Shown here: piece after piece, positions 1-7,274 of the stretch
Position numbering within the stretch: position 1 is the first letter of the stretch
Layout: every line of letters starts with the position of its first letter
Assembly (NCBI GenBank): GCA_014237955.1
Contig: JABABY010000039.1
Location: 1-12,659 of the forward strand
Reading direction: 5' to 3'
Source: Planctomycetota bacterium
GTDB lineage: Bacteria > Planctomycetota > Planctomycetia > Pirellulales > UBA7805
Length of the DNA: 12,659 nucleotides
The notes under the pieces: model-generated
Databases searched by the model: none
What the model was told of the DNA's origin: nothing
Seen by the model: the letters and a program-made list of their open reading frames with translations, nothing else
Translations under genes and position numbers: made by a program

Positions 1-2026
1 CCGCACTACCTTCGGGTAACCCCTGAATCCGCCGTAAAGCATCGGCAATCTGATCTGGTGGTGTTCCGCGCAAATAGGCCAATGGTAAAGATTCAATCGT
101 GTCGCGATACGCATCGGCAGTAGGCTCCAGAAAACCACATATCTCCTCTCGCCGTGCGATGGCCCAAGCCTGATCACCAGCAACCGGATCCTCTTCGGTA
201 AGGTGCTTTAAAGCACGCTGATAAAATTGCATTAACAATTCAATTTTCCAGTTATTCAACACGTCGGGACCCACGGCAGCCAAGTCGGCAGCGGTTAATA
301 CAAGCATCATTCGCAACAGTTCTGGCGAGCCGACTTCAACAGCAACCCGTAAGACTACAGCCGGATCGTTAATGTCGTGCCAAAGGGCCCAGTGAGACAT
401 GAGCAAATGCTTGTGGACCAAGAATTCGAGCATTTCGGTCTCGTGCGGTGGCAGGCCCAGATGGGCGGCGGTCTCTGTAGCAATGTTGCGTCCAACTTCA
501 CTATGATCCTCTACGTACCCTTTTCCTAGATCGTGAATTAAAAGTGCGAGATGCAAAATCTCTTTTTGCCCAATGGCAGCATAGACCTGGCCCACCGGAC
601 CCGGGTCACCAGCAAACTCTGTTGCCACACGCACAGCCCGAATACAGTGTTCGTCCACAGTATATTTGTGGTAATCGTTGAACTGAAGCATTCCACGGGC
701 ACGAGCAAACGCTGGAATCAGTTTCTCCAAAACACCCAATTCATGAAGGCGGGATAGTATCGTTGCCAGTTGTGGAGGACGAGATAAAAGGGAGATAAAT
801 CGTGTGGCTGTCTGGGGAGTCACTTCATGACAGCGAGCGGCTGCCGCGCGGACCGCCTCCCACGTATCGTGCGTAATCCTTTTATCATAGAGTGTGGCCA
901 ACTCGGCCAACCGCAACACCTCACTTAAGTCTGAACGAATTCGCTTCATGCCCAACTTCGTTGCGGAAATCATATTGGGTCCTACACGAAAGTCTCCTTC
1001 AACCTGATGGCTAAAGAGTACCGAGAAAAAACCCGCTACCTTTGAAGATCGGTAAGCATTTGCAAGAAACCTCGCTGATATATAACGCACAGAACGGGTA
1101 TGGCGAAAATAATCCTGCATGAAATGTTCGACCGGCATCAGCCCCTCCATGCCTTCATAGCCAAATCTCTCCGCAAGGCGAACTTGTTCATCACGGTCGA
1201 GTTGGTCGTATGCCTTTCCGGCATGAAAATGTACCTCGTTGCGAATTCGCAATAAAAATTCCGTTGCACTTCGCAGGATCTTTTGATCTTCTTTTTCCAA
1301 GACGCCTTTTAAAAATAGTCCGTCTAGATCAGTCGTGCCATAAAGGCAAAAACCAATCCAGCGGAGTAACTGGATGTCACGCAAACCACCACGAGAACGT
1401 TTAATATTGGGTTCCAGCAAGAAAACGGTTTCTCCATAATTTCGCCGCTCCGCACGACGGGCATTGTCGATTGCCGGCAAAAGCGACCGTGCACGACGAA
1501 CGGTGGCCCTCTTGAGACGCAGCAAAAACTTATCTGTAATTTCCTCATTGCCGGCCAAATGTCGTGATTCGGTGAGCGAGGTTAGGATCAGTGGATCCTT
1601 GCAGGCTAGCGACACCGCCTGTCGCGATGTCCGGACGCTCTGTCCAAGAATCAAACCGGTATCACAAATATCGCGCATCATACGTTCAGCAAGGACGGCA
1701 ATGTGGGACGAAATCCCTGATCGGTGGAGAATCATCAGGTCGATATCGCTATACGGCGCCAACTCACGACGACCATAACCACCATGCGAAACCAGCGCCA
1801 CCTGCTCGGATAGGTTCTTGAAGGCATCCCCGTCCAAGTTTGACAGATCAGAAATTGCCGATGCGAAAAGTTCTTTAATTAAGGTGTCGGCAAGGTCCGT
1901 TAATTTGGCACAGACCTGGATCCCGGGAGAACCCTGATCGTGTTGTTGCCGCAACTTCTGTTGCCCCTTCAGAAGGGTGGCTTTTGCCGCCAACACGGGC
2001 GGGGGTAACGTCAAACCCTCGGACAT
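1..2026 (-). CDS. glnD: Bifunctional uridylyltransferase/uridylyl-removing enzyme GlnD (PII uridylyltransferase), C-terminus cut off by the window
   Basis: GlnD is the cytoplasmic nitrogen sensor. It adds UMP to P-II when glutamine is low and removes it when glutamine is high. I read 675 codons on the minus strand. The nucleotidyltransferase motif GGYGRREL...SDID lies near residues 82-96. A central RGGLRDIQ motif follows, then FLLRIRNEVHFHAGK. The HD-hydrolase part has YHKYTVDEH and LLIHDLGKG (His-Asp near residues 498-499), then LTAADLAAVGP. These occur in the GlnD family order. Family members are usually about 850-930 residues, so the two C-terminal ACT (glutamine-sensing) domains lie left of the window. 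The start is ATG at 2024-2026. The frame is closed by TAA at 2108-2110, with no ATG, GTG or TTG between. No clear Shine-Dalgarno site precedes it. It lies 112 bases after glnB on the same strand and is probably co-transcribed with it. Confidence 0.95.
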   Translation of the reverse strand, partial: MSEGLTLPPPVLAAKATLLKGQQKLRQQHDQGSPGIQVCAKLTDLADTLIKELFASAISDLSNLDGDAFKNLSEQVALVSHGGYGRRELAPYSDIDLMILHRSGISSHIAVLAERMMRDICDTGLILGQSVRTSRQAVSLACKDPLILTSLTESRHLAGNEEITDKFLLRLKRATVRRARSLLPAIDNARRAERRNYGETVFLLEPNIKRSRGGLRDIQLLRWIGFCLYGTTDLDGLFLKGVLEKEDQKILRSATEFLLRIRNEVHFHAGKAYDQLDRDEQVRLAERFGYEGMEGLMPVEHFMQDYFRHTRSVRYISARFLANAYRSSKVAGFFSVLFSHQVEGDFRVGPNMISATKLGMKRIRSDLSEVLRLAELATLYDKRITHDTWEAVRAAAARCHEVTPQTATRFISLLSRPPQLATILSRLHELGVLEKLIPAFARARGMLQFNDYHKYTVDEHCIRAVRVATEFAGDPGPVGQVYAAIGQKEILHLALLIHDLGKGYVEDHSEVGRNIATETAAHLGLPPHETEMLEFLVHKHLLMSHWALWHDINDPAVVLRVAVEVGSPELLRMMLVLTAADLAAVGPDVLNNWKIELLMQFYQRALKHLTEEDPVAGDQAWAIARREEICGFLEPTADAYRDTIESLPLAYLRGTPPDQIADALRRIQGLPEGSA

Positions 2027-2138
2027 GGCATCCGCATGGAATAGAACAAGCGAAAAAAACAGCGGGCCACTCCGCCGCGCCGTCCATGCGCACGCAGAGG
2101 ACCCACCTTAATTTTAACCAGATTAACGGAAAAAACAC

Positions 2139-2477
2139 CTAGAGTGCTTCTTCACCCGTTTCACCGGTCCGAATGCGGATGGAATCGGACAAATCCGTAA
2201 CAAATATCTTGCCATCGCCGATTTGGCCCGTCTGAGCCGACCGCATTATCGTATCAATTAAATTTTTCAGATTGTCATCCGAAACAACCACTTCAAGTTT
2301 GACCTTAGGCACAAAATCAACGGCGTACTCTGTGCCACGGTACATCTCGGTATGGCCTTTCTGGCGACCAAATCCCCGCACTTCGGTGATTGTCATGCCC
2401 GAGATGCCCTGTTCAGAGAGCGCATTCTTTACGTCCTCTAACTTGAAATGCCGAATGATCGCTTCGACTTTTTTCAT
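2139..2477 (-). CDS. glnB: Nitrogen regulatory protein P-II (GlnB/GlnK)
   Basis: This is a trimeric signal protein that reads ATP/ADP and 2-oxoglutarate and controls targets such as AmtB and glutamine synthetase regulation. The 112 residues match the E. coli length exactly. The T-loop reads GFGRQKGHTEMYRGTEY, with the uridylylation site Tyr51 in its usual place. The B-loop is TGQIGDGKIFV (residues 83-93) and the C-terminal IRIRTGE is intact. A good ribosome-binding site (AGGGAG, 2484-2489) sits 6 bases before the ATG. It lies 26 bases after amtB, which is the classic amtB/glnK partnership, and just ahead of glnD, whose product would modify Tyr51. The sequence alone does not separate GlnB from GlnK. 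The MKK start and Asp54 look GlnB-like, whereas the neighbour amtB would favour the name GlnK. Confidence 0.97.
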   Translation of the reverse strand: MKKVEAIIRHFKLEDVKNALSEQGISGMTITEVRGFGRQKGHTEMYRGTEYAVDFVPKVKLEVVVSDDNLKNLIDTIMRSAQTGQIGDGKIFVTDLSDSIRIRTGETGEEAL

Positions 2478-2503
2478 TTCTAACTCCCTAAAAGGTCATC
2501 TGA

Positions 2504-3970
2504 TTAAACAAAGATATAGCCTTCTTCGCCATGTTCATTAATATCCAAACCACGAACCTCACCTTCTTGCGAGACTCGCAGACCCATCGTCCAATCTAAA
2601 ATCTTCAGAAGAATAAAGGTGACAACCGCACAGTAGACAATCGTTACAACGACTGCCACAACCTGACCCAGCATCACACCACCCCCCTCAAGTAGGCCGA
2701 GTGGTTGACCCTCAGCGATATCCCAGGCCGCCCGCGTAGCAAACACACCTGTCAGGATCGCGCCCAACGTCCCGCCCACGCCATGAATTCCAAAGGCGTC
2801 GAGCGAATCGTCGTATTTGAAGGCGGCCTTCAAGGCACCGCAGGCAAAATAACAGACAATTCCGGCCGCAGCCCCTATGATCAGGGCGGGCATCAGATTC
2901 ACAAACCCGGCCCCGGGAGTAATGCAGACCAAACCTGCGATGGCTCCCGAAGCGGCTCCAAGGACACTCGGCTTACCACGGGCAATCCATTCCATGAAGG
3001 CCCATCCGATCGCGCCGGCAGCGGCGGCAAAATGGGTCGTGGCAAACGCACTGCTGGTTAAATCGTCACTTGCCAGCTCACTTCCCGCGTTGAAACCGAA
3101 CCAGCCAACCCACAACATGGCAGCCCCTATGACTGTGTAGGTCAGGTTGTGGGGCCGCATATCCTCGTGACCCCAACCGAGCCGCCGACCGAGAACCAGG
3201 GCGCAGACGAGGGCCGAAACACCCGAACTGATATGGACCACCGTGCCGCCCGCAAAGTCGAGCGCGCCACCGGCCCAAGAATCGGTTCCCCCAAAGGCCA
3301 GAATGCCGCCTCCCCAGACCCAATGGGCAAGCGGGCAATAGACCACAGTGCCCCAGAGGATCGTAAAGACGACCATCGTGCTGAACTTCATCCGCTCCGC
3401 ATAAGCACCGCAGATCAAAGCGGGCGTAATAATAAAGAACATCCCCTGGAAGAGCATAAAGGTAATTGCGGGAATTGCTCCATTCATTGGAGTATGGGGA
3501 CCTTTTGCCTCCTCGTCCCACACTCGCTCAATGCCATTCATAAACAGGTGATCTAGATTGCCAATGTAGGGATTCGAAACGGAGCCCTCCGCCATCAGCC
3601 CATCAAACGATCCCCCAAAGGCAAGCGTGTAGCCATAGAGAGCCCAAAGAACGGTCATCAGCCCCATCAGGAAGAAGCACTGCATCATCACGCCCAGCAC
3701 ATTCTTTTTGCGAACCAGCCCTCCGTAGAAGAGCGCCAAGCCGGGCGCAGTCATGAAAAGGACCAACGCACAGCAGGTTAGCATCCAGGCGTTGTTTCCT
3801 GCCAAAGCGGCCGATTCGGCGGTCGCGTGTGCCGTCTCCACCTGCTTTTGCAAGCCCGAAGCATCGAGCCCTCCGCCACCTTCCACATCGGCCCATAGTG
3901 GGGCCACTGACACAAGCATCGAAAAAACGATGCCGACTAAAAAACATACAATGAGTTTGCGCACATGCAT
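2504..3970 (-). CDS. amtB: Ammonium transporter, Amt/AmtB family
   Basis: This is an inner-membrane ammonium channel of the Amt/Mep/Rh family, 488 residues from the chosen start. Residues 1-27 form a signal peptide with a basic start and a hydrophobic core ending APLWA. The family signature LFYGGLVRKKNVLG follows. Pore residues are present: the Phe of FMLFQGMFF, the Trp of HWVWGGG (about 219), the Asp of LDFAGGTVVH (about 238), and the twin histidines at about 246 (TVVHI) and 396 (FGIHGVGG). The conserved cytoplasmic tail GLRV...GLDINEHGE is intact, as needed for P-II docking. I choose ATG 3968-3970 because GGGAG (3979-3983) lies 8 bases upstream. A TTG codon at 3985 is also in frame but overlaps that site. 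The gene is followed 26 bases later by P-II. A possible sigma-54 promoter lies about 220 bases upstream. Confidence 0.97.
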   Translation of the reverse strand: MHVRKLIVCFLVGIVFSMLVSVAPLWADVEGGGGLDASGLQKQVETAHATAESAALAGNNAWMLTCCALVLFMTAPGLALFYGGLVRKKNVLGVMMQCFFLMGLMTVLWALYGYTLAFGGSFDGLMAEGSVSNPYIGNLDHLFMNGIERVWDEEAKGPHTPMNGAIPAITFMLFQGMFFIITPALICGAYAERMKFSTMVVFTILWGTVVYCPLAHWVWGGGILAFGGTDSWAGGALDFAGGTVVHISSGVSALVCALVLGRRLGWGHEDMRPHNLTYTVIGAAMLWVGWFGFNAGSELASDDLTSSAFATTHFAAAAGAIGWAFMEWIARGKPSVLGAASGAIAGLVCITPGAGFVNLMPALIIGAAAGIVCYFACGALKAAFKYDDSLDAFGIHGVGGTLGAILTGVFATRAAWDIAEGQPLGLLEGGGVMLGQVVAVVVTIVYCAVVTFILLKILDWTMGLRVSQEGEVRGLDINEHGEEGYIFV

Positions 3971-3978
3971 GGTAACTG

Positions 3979-3983
3979 CTCCC
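3979..3983 (-). promoter_or_regulatory. Ribosome-binding site of amtB
   Basis: On the minus strand GGGAG sits 8 bases before ATG 3968-3970. It fixes the amtB start at that ATG, because a start at the in-frame TTG (3985) would place the site inside the gene. The resulting protein begins directly with a normal signal peptide, which supports the choice. Confidence 0.7.
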
Positions 3984-4202
3984 AAAAAAGTTCCCGCCTG
4001 AAAGAGTGGTTGCGTTCGCCACCTACGAACGCCCCCTCAATCAACTTGGTTTCATCCCTGTCACATCTACAGTGCGAATTGCGCCCGCCTAAAACGCTGC
4101 ACCACTATCAGAAAACTCTTCTGTTGGACCCGAAAACACACCAGTCCATGTGTCACAAAGTACCGCCCTGCATGACAGCGGTAAAGGACTTGTGAGAGGT
4201 TT

Positions 4203-4220
4203 TTGCAAAAAAACGGCCCG
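4203..4220 (-). promoter_or_regulatory. Possible sigma-54 (-24/-12) promoter of amtB
   Basis: Read on the minus strand, the sequence has GGCC, a T-run and TTTGCA, giving the GG-N10-GC spacing of a sigma-54 promoter (GG at 4217-4218, GC at 4205-4206). The match is good at -12 and partial at -24 (GGCCG where GGCACG is expected). It is the only such spacing I found between the adenosyltransferase stop (4241) and amtB. Start of transcription would fall near 4193, giving a leader of about 220 bases. Nitrogen-regulated amtB/glnK genes often use sigma-54, which makes the site plausible but does not prove it. The rest of 3971-4240 shows only a short inverted repeat, ACACA/TGTGT, at 4136-4153. Confidence 0.35.
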
Positions 4221-4240
4221 GAACGATACCAAAAAGTGGC

Positions 4241-4795
4241 TCAACTATCGCGATTCCAGGGTACATCGGCACGCCCGGCCGAGCGATTGGCCTCGCGAGC
4301 AAGGACAAAAAGTAAATCACCCAGACGATTTAAATAGACCAAAACCGCCTTTGAAGAATCATTTTTCTGCTCACGAAGAAGTGCGATCAAACGCCGCTCA
4401 GCACGACGGCAAATGGTGCGGGCCAGATGAAGATGGGCCGCCAATGAGGTGCCCCCAGGCAAAATGAAATGTTCAAGAGGTGGCAATTGAGACTCGAACT
4501 GGTCGATCGTGTTTTCCAGCTTGTTGATCTGAGCATTGCCGGTCGGCGACATCCCGTCAACCGAACCGCCAGGGGTTGCAAGTTCGGCACCAATCACAAA
4601 AAGATGCCGCTGGATGTCCCCCATCACCTCATCTATTGCTTCCGGCGGACAACACGACCGAACCAAGCCGAGTACGGCATTGAGTTCATCAATCGTACCG
4701 TACGCTTCAATCCGTGGATTGTCCTTGGAGAGACGCGAACCACCAAAAAGTCCCGTGTCACCATCATCACCCGTTTTTGTATAAATTTTTGCCAT
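4241..4795 (-). CDS. Cob(I)alamin adenosyltransferase, PduO type
   Basis: This cytoplasmic enzyme transfers the adenosyl group of ATP to cob(I)alamin, making adenosylcobalamin (coenzyme B12). The 184 residues fit the PduO/MMAB family (about 180-200). The ATP-binding N-terminus is KIYTKTGDDGDTGLFGG. Then come EAYGTIDELNAVLG, the ILPGGT segment, the arginine-rich HLARTICRRAERR motif and the closing YLNRLGDLLFVLAR, all conserved in the family. The likely start is ATG 4793-4795, with AAAGG about 8 bases upstream. A TTG two codons earlier is less likely. The gene is divergent from the TolB-like gene and lies 270 bases before amtB on the same strand. No B12-dependent enzyme or B12 riboswitch is visible in the window. 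It is sometimes named cobO, but CobO/CobA belongs to an unrelated family. Confidence 0.95.
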   Translation of the reverse strand: MAKIYTKTGDDGDTGLFGGSRLSKDNPRIEAYGTIDELNAVLGLVRSCCPPEAIDEVMGDIQRHLFVIGAELATPGGSVDGMSPTGNAQINKLENTIDQFESQLPPLEHFILPGGTSLAAHLHLARTICRRAERRLIALLREQKNDSSKAVLVYLNRLGDLLFVLAREANRSAGRADVPWNRDS

Positions 4796-4860
4796 TGCCA
4801 AAACCTTTGGGTCGACAGATAACGAAAAATCGCAGCATCGCCGGATCGGAATATCAGCAC

Positions 4861-4866
4861 TATAAT
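4861..4866 (+). promoter_or_regulatory. Candidate -10 box for the TolB-like gene
   Basis: A perfect TATAAT lies in the 146-base divergent gap, 75 bases before the ATG at 4942. No good -35 box stands 16-18 bases upstream (TCGCCG at the 17-base position). The assignment therefore rests on the -10 hexamer alone. Confidence 0.4.
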
Positions 4867-4941
4867 AGGAGAGCCCCCGAAAGAACCACTGGGGTCTACC
4901 TTCAAGACCGACCCATCATTGCAGCGAAGGAATCTGATCAT

Positions 4942-6018
4942 ATGAACCGCAACAACACATTTTTGAGGACAGTCGGTTGTACCGGCATGATACTGACGGT
5001 TCTTTGGGTCCTTTCCGCGGAACAATGTCTTTCCGACGATCGGTCGCTTGAATCACGTCACTTGAATAATATCCAACAAATCACAGACCAGTTTACCAAA
5101 GCGGGAGAGGGCTATTTTTCGCCCGATGGCAAGCAGATTGTCTTTCAGGCCGTTCCGATGGAATACCCTTTCTACCAAATTTATACTCAGACGCTCGAAC
5201 CGCTCGGCAAACCGCAACTCGTCAGTACGGGACGGGGTCGCACGACCTGTTCGTACTTCCACCCCGATGGTCGCACGATCCTCTTTGCTTCGAGTCATCT
5301 AGATCCACAACTTGACGCGACCGAGTCGGAAGAACGCAGGCAACTGGATGAAGAGAAAAAAAGCGGCAAACGGAGACGCTACAGTTGGGCGTTCGACCCG
5401 GAGATGGATATTTTCGAATCCCGCGAGGGCGATCTGATTCCATTGACCCATAGTGCGGGCTACGATGCTGAATGTGCCTATTCTCCCGATGGGAAAAAAA
5501 TCGTTTTCTGCAGTGATCGCGACGGGGATCCCGATCTCTATATTATGGATCGCGATGGGTTGAATGTTCGCCAACTTACGAACGCACCCGGCTATGATGG
5601 TGGGCCTTTCTTTTCTCCTGATGGTCGTTGGATTGTCTACCGAACTGATCGAAAAAAACCACACCACCTCCAAATCCATGTGATCCGCGCTGACGGCAAA
5701 GAAGATGTGGCACTCACCGACAATATCGGCGTGAACTGGGCACCCTACTGGCACCCGACTGAGCCATACATCATTTGGTGCGGTGCGGATCATTCCGATC
5801 CCAAGGCACGGCCCAATTATGACCTTTGGCTGATGAAATTTGCCGTCAAAGATGGGAAGTTTAGCGGAGGAACTCAGACGCGGATTACAGACCACCCAAG
5901 TGCCGATGTCCTGCCGGTTTTTTCACCGGACGGTAAACGGTTGATGTGGACCAGTAACCGGGGAAAAGGCAAATCAAGCCAATTGTGGATGGCCGACTTT
6001 ATGCTGCCCGCTGATTAG
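4942..6018 (+). CDS. Secreted TolB-like beta-propeller protein (PD40/WD40-like repeats)
   Basis: The 358-residue protein has an N-terminal signal or anchor (hydrophobic residues about 11-26) and is expected outside the cytoplasm. It carries six PD40-type units with SPDG/HPDG cores at about residues 60, 107, 181, 225, 271 (degenerate, HPTE) and 328, each followed by a short hydrophobic strand such as KIVFCSDRDG. This suggests a six-bladed propeller like TolB. I see no separate TolB N-terminal domain, no enzyme domain after the propeller, and no tol/pal genes nearby. A binding or scaffold role is therefore as likely as a true Tol-Pal role. The frame stays open 76 codons further upstream, but that part overlaps the opposite-strand adenosyltransferase. 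ATG 4942 has AAGGA upstream (10-base spacing) and starts the signal sequence. The gene ends at a strong terminator. Confidence 0.88.
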   Translation: MNRNNTFLRTVGCTGMILTVLWVLSAEQCLSDDRSLESRHLNNIQQITDQFTKAGEGYFSPDGKQIVFQAVPMEYPFYQIYTQTLEPLGKPQLVSTGRGRTTCSYFHPDGRTILFASSHLDPQLDATESEERRQLDEEKKSGKRRRYSWAFDPEMDIFESREGDLIPLTHSAGYDAECAYSPDGKKIVFCSDRDGDPDLYIMDRDGLNVRQLTNAPGYDGGPFFSPDGRWIVYRTDRKKPHHLQIHVIRADGKEDVALTDNIGVNWAPYWHPTEPYIIWCGADHSDPKARPNYDLWLMKFAVKDGKFSGGTQTRITDHPSADVLPVFSPDGKRLMWTSNRGKGKSSQLWMADFMLPAD

Positions 6019-6039
6019 AAATACCTGGTGTGGCCTGGC

Positions 6040-6075
6040 GGGCAGGGCATTTTGTCCCTGCCCTCTTGTCTTCTC
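6040..6075 (+). terminator. Stem-loop terminator after the TolB-like gene
   Basis: A perfect 8-base-pair stem (GGGCAGGG at 6040-6047, CCCTGCCC at 6056-6063) encloses an 8-base loop. A T-rich but interrupted tail (CTCTTGTCTTCT) follows. It lies 21 bases after the stop at 6018. The short T-run makes it less than ideal as an intrinsic terminator. Confidence 0.65.
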
Positions 6076-6133
6076 CACCCGTATTAAGCAACAAAGAGCG
6101 AAAATCCAAGGATGGTTCAACACGGCATTGCTT

Positions 6134-7039
6134 ATGGACCCTTTTGCCCAACTGAGAATTTGGAAATGTGGTGGCCTCAGTCCCCTGGAATTATTCCAGC
6201 AAACGCGCCGTGAATTCCGCAACCGACAACTCTCCGCACGGTGTGCTCAGTTTGCCTACTATTCGATGCTGGCATTAATGCCGCTTTTGATTGTGATTGT
6301 TGTCTCCATCCGCTACATGCCCGTCGAGGGCATGTTGGGCAGTTTTCTCAACCTGCTTGAACGGATCTTCCCACCCGAAACCTACCAGATGTTCCGAAAT
6401 CAAATACTCAACGTGCAACAGGAAAGCTCTACCGCCTATATTGTGCTGAGCCTCTTGATCTTTTTGTATGCCGGTTCGCGCCTTTTTCTTACAATCGGCG
6501 AAGGCCTGAATGTCGCCTTCGGACATCCACCACGTCTTCACAGGGCCCGCACCTACCTGCTTTCTTTGGCAATGACCTTTTGCAACGCGTTGATGCTAAT
6601 GGTGGCATTGATCCTCCTGGTGATCGGTCCACAGGCAATCGAATGGTTGGTAGAAGGTCTCGGACTCCCGCTCCCTGAATCGCTCTCATCCCATTTTTTC
6701 CGCTTGATCATCGTTGTCGGCTTTCTCCTCATCTTTATTTCCACAATCTACTATCTTGTTCCTGCGGACGGTTTACCATGGCGATGGTTTACGCCAGGAA
6801 CTGTTTTTGCAGTTGTAGGCTGGATGACAGCAAGCCAGGCGTTTCGTTGGTATGTAACTAACTATGCCCGCCACAACCAAATTTATGGCACACTGGGCGG
6901 TGTTGTCGCGATGCTACTCTGGCTCTATTTATTTGGCGCTATTTTGTTTATGGGAGCCCAAATCAACGGCATCATCTATGAAGCAATCCAACGGACAGGA
7001 CAGATGGATCTGGCCGAAAAGGGCGACTCCAAGGAGTGA
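6134..7039 (+). CDS. YihY/BrkB-family inner-membrane protein (UPF0761; once called ribonuclease BN)
   Basis: This is a 301-residue polytopic membrane protein with about six hydrophobic helices. Family features seen are the N-terminal AYYSMLALMPLLIVIVVS segment, the LLIFLYAGSRLFLTIGEGLN helix, the YYLVPADG...WFTPGTVFA region, and the C-terminal YGTLGGVVAMLLWLYLFGAILFMGAQIN. Length fits the family (about 280-320). Its molecular function is not established; the old RNase BN label was a mis-assignment and BrkB refers to serum resistance in Bordetella. I choose ATG 6134. A TTG two codons upstream is in frame, and neither has a convincing ribosome-binding site. The gene stands alone between two terminator-like structures. 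Confidence 0.93.
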   Translation: MDPFAQLRIWKCGGLSPLELFQQTRREFRNRQLSARCAQFAYYSMLALMPLLIVIVVSIRYMPVEGMLGSFLNLLERIFPPETYQMFRNQILNVQQESSTAYIVLSLLIFLYAGSRLFLTIGEGLNVAFGHPPRLHRARTYLLSLAMTFCNALMLMVALILLVIGPQAIEWLVEGLGLPLPESLSSHFFRLIIVVGFLLIFISTIYYLVPADGLPWRWFTPGTVFAVVGWMTASQAFRWYVTNYARHNQIYGTLGGVVAMLLWLYLFGAILFMGAQINGIIYEAIQRTGQMDLAEKGDSKE

Positions 7040-7058
7040 GTGCCTCAAGAACACGAAC

Positions 7059-7087
7059 GATCTCCGGCGGCCACAGATCCATTTTTT
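7059..7087 (+). terminator. Probable intrinsic terminator after the YihY-family gene
   Basis: The inverted repeat GATCT (7059-7063) / AGATC (7075-7079) has an 11-base GC-rich loop and is followed by six T residues (7082-7087). The stem is only 5 base pairs, so termination may be weak. The position, 20 bases after the stop codon, fits. Confidence 0.45.
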
Positions 7088-7274
7088 AGTTAAAACCAAG
7101 AACCCTGAGTGCAAGAACCGCTAGCATGATTTAGGCCATTTGTCATTTCCCCCTTTCTTTTCGCTGATTTATTTCAGCACAGGATCGCACCGTTAACGCC
7201 ATCTCCCTTTCTCGCCAAAGAGAATCTCGCTATTATGCGGCCCCATTTTTCTGGACACTGTCTCGGGTCGCTCC
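7088..7274 (+). promoter_or_regulatory. Leader region of fumC with a small hairpin and a possible -10 box
   Basis: No gene is visible here. An inverted repeat GCTGA/TCAGC (7163-7178, 6-base loop) lies mid-region. TATTAT at 7231-7236 resembles a -10 box and would start a transcript about 30 bases before the fumC ATG. No convincing -35 accompanies it and no clear Shine-Dalgarno site precedes the ATG. Confidence 0.3.

Noticed and set aside
1464..2138. Frames at 1464-1778 (plus) and 1875-2138 (minus) across glnD
   Set aside because: Both overlap the glnD frame, which shows conserved motifs throughout that region.
3149..3556. 135-codon plus-strand frame (and others at 2705-3061 and 3753-4001) opposite amtB
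   Set aside because: It lies wholly antisense to a certain amtB gene, with a composition typical of a mirror frame (rich in Arg, Pro, Asn, His) and no domain.
3078..4022. Minus-strand frames at 3078-3521 and 3603-4022 inside amtB
   Set aside because: They are out-of-frame readings of the amtB coding strand; Cys-, Arg- and Gly-rich peptides with no family features.
4714..4941. 76-codon N-terminal extension of the TolB-like frame
   Set aside because: It overlaps the adenosyltransferase on the other strand and would bury the signal peptide; ATG 4942 has a ribosome-binding site.
5299..5895. 198-codon minus-strand frame opposite the TolB-like gene
   Set aside because: Long but antisense to a protein with clear repeats; no start signal and no recognisable domain.
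6019..6133. Search for a small gene between the TolB-like and YihY genes
   Set aside because: The interval holds only the terminator stem-loop; no start with a ribosome-binding site and a sensible frame was found.
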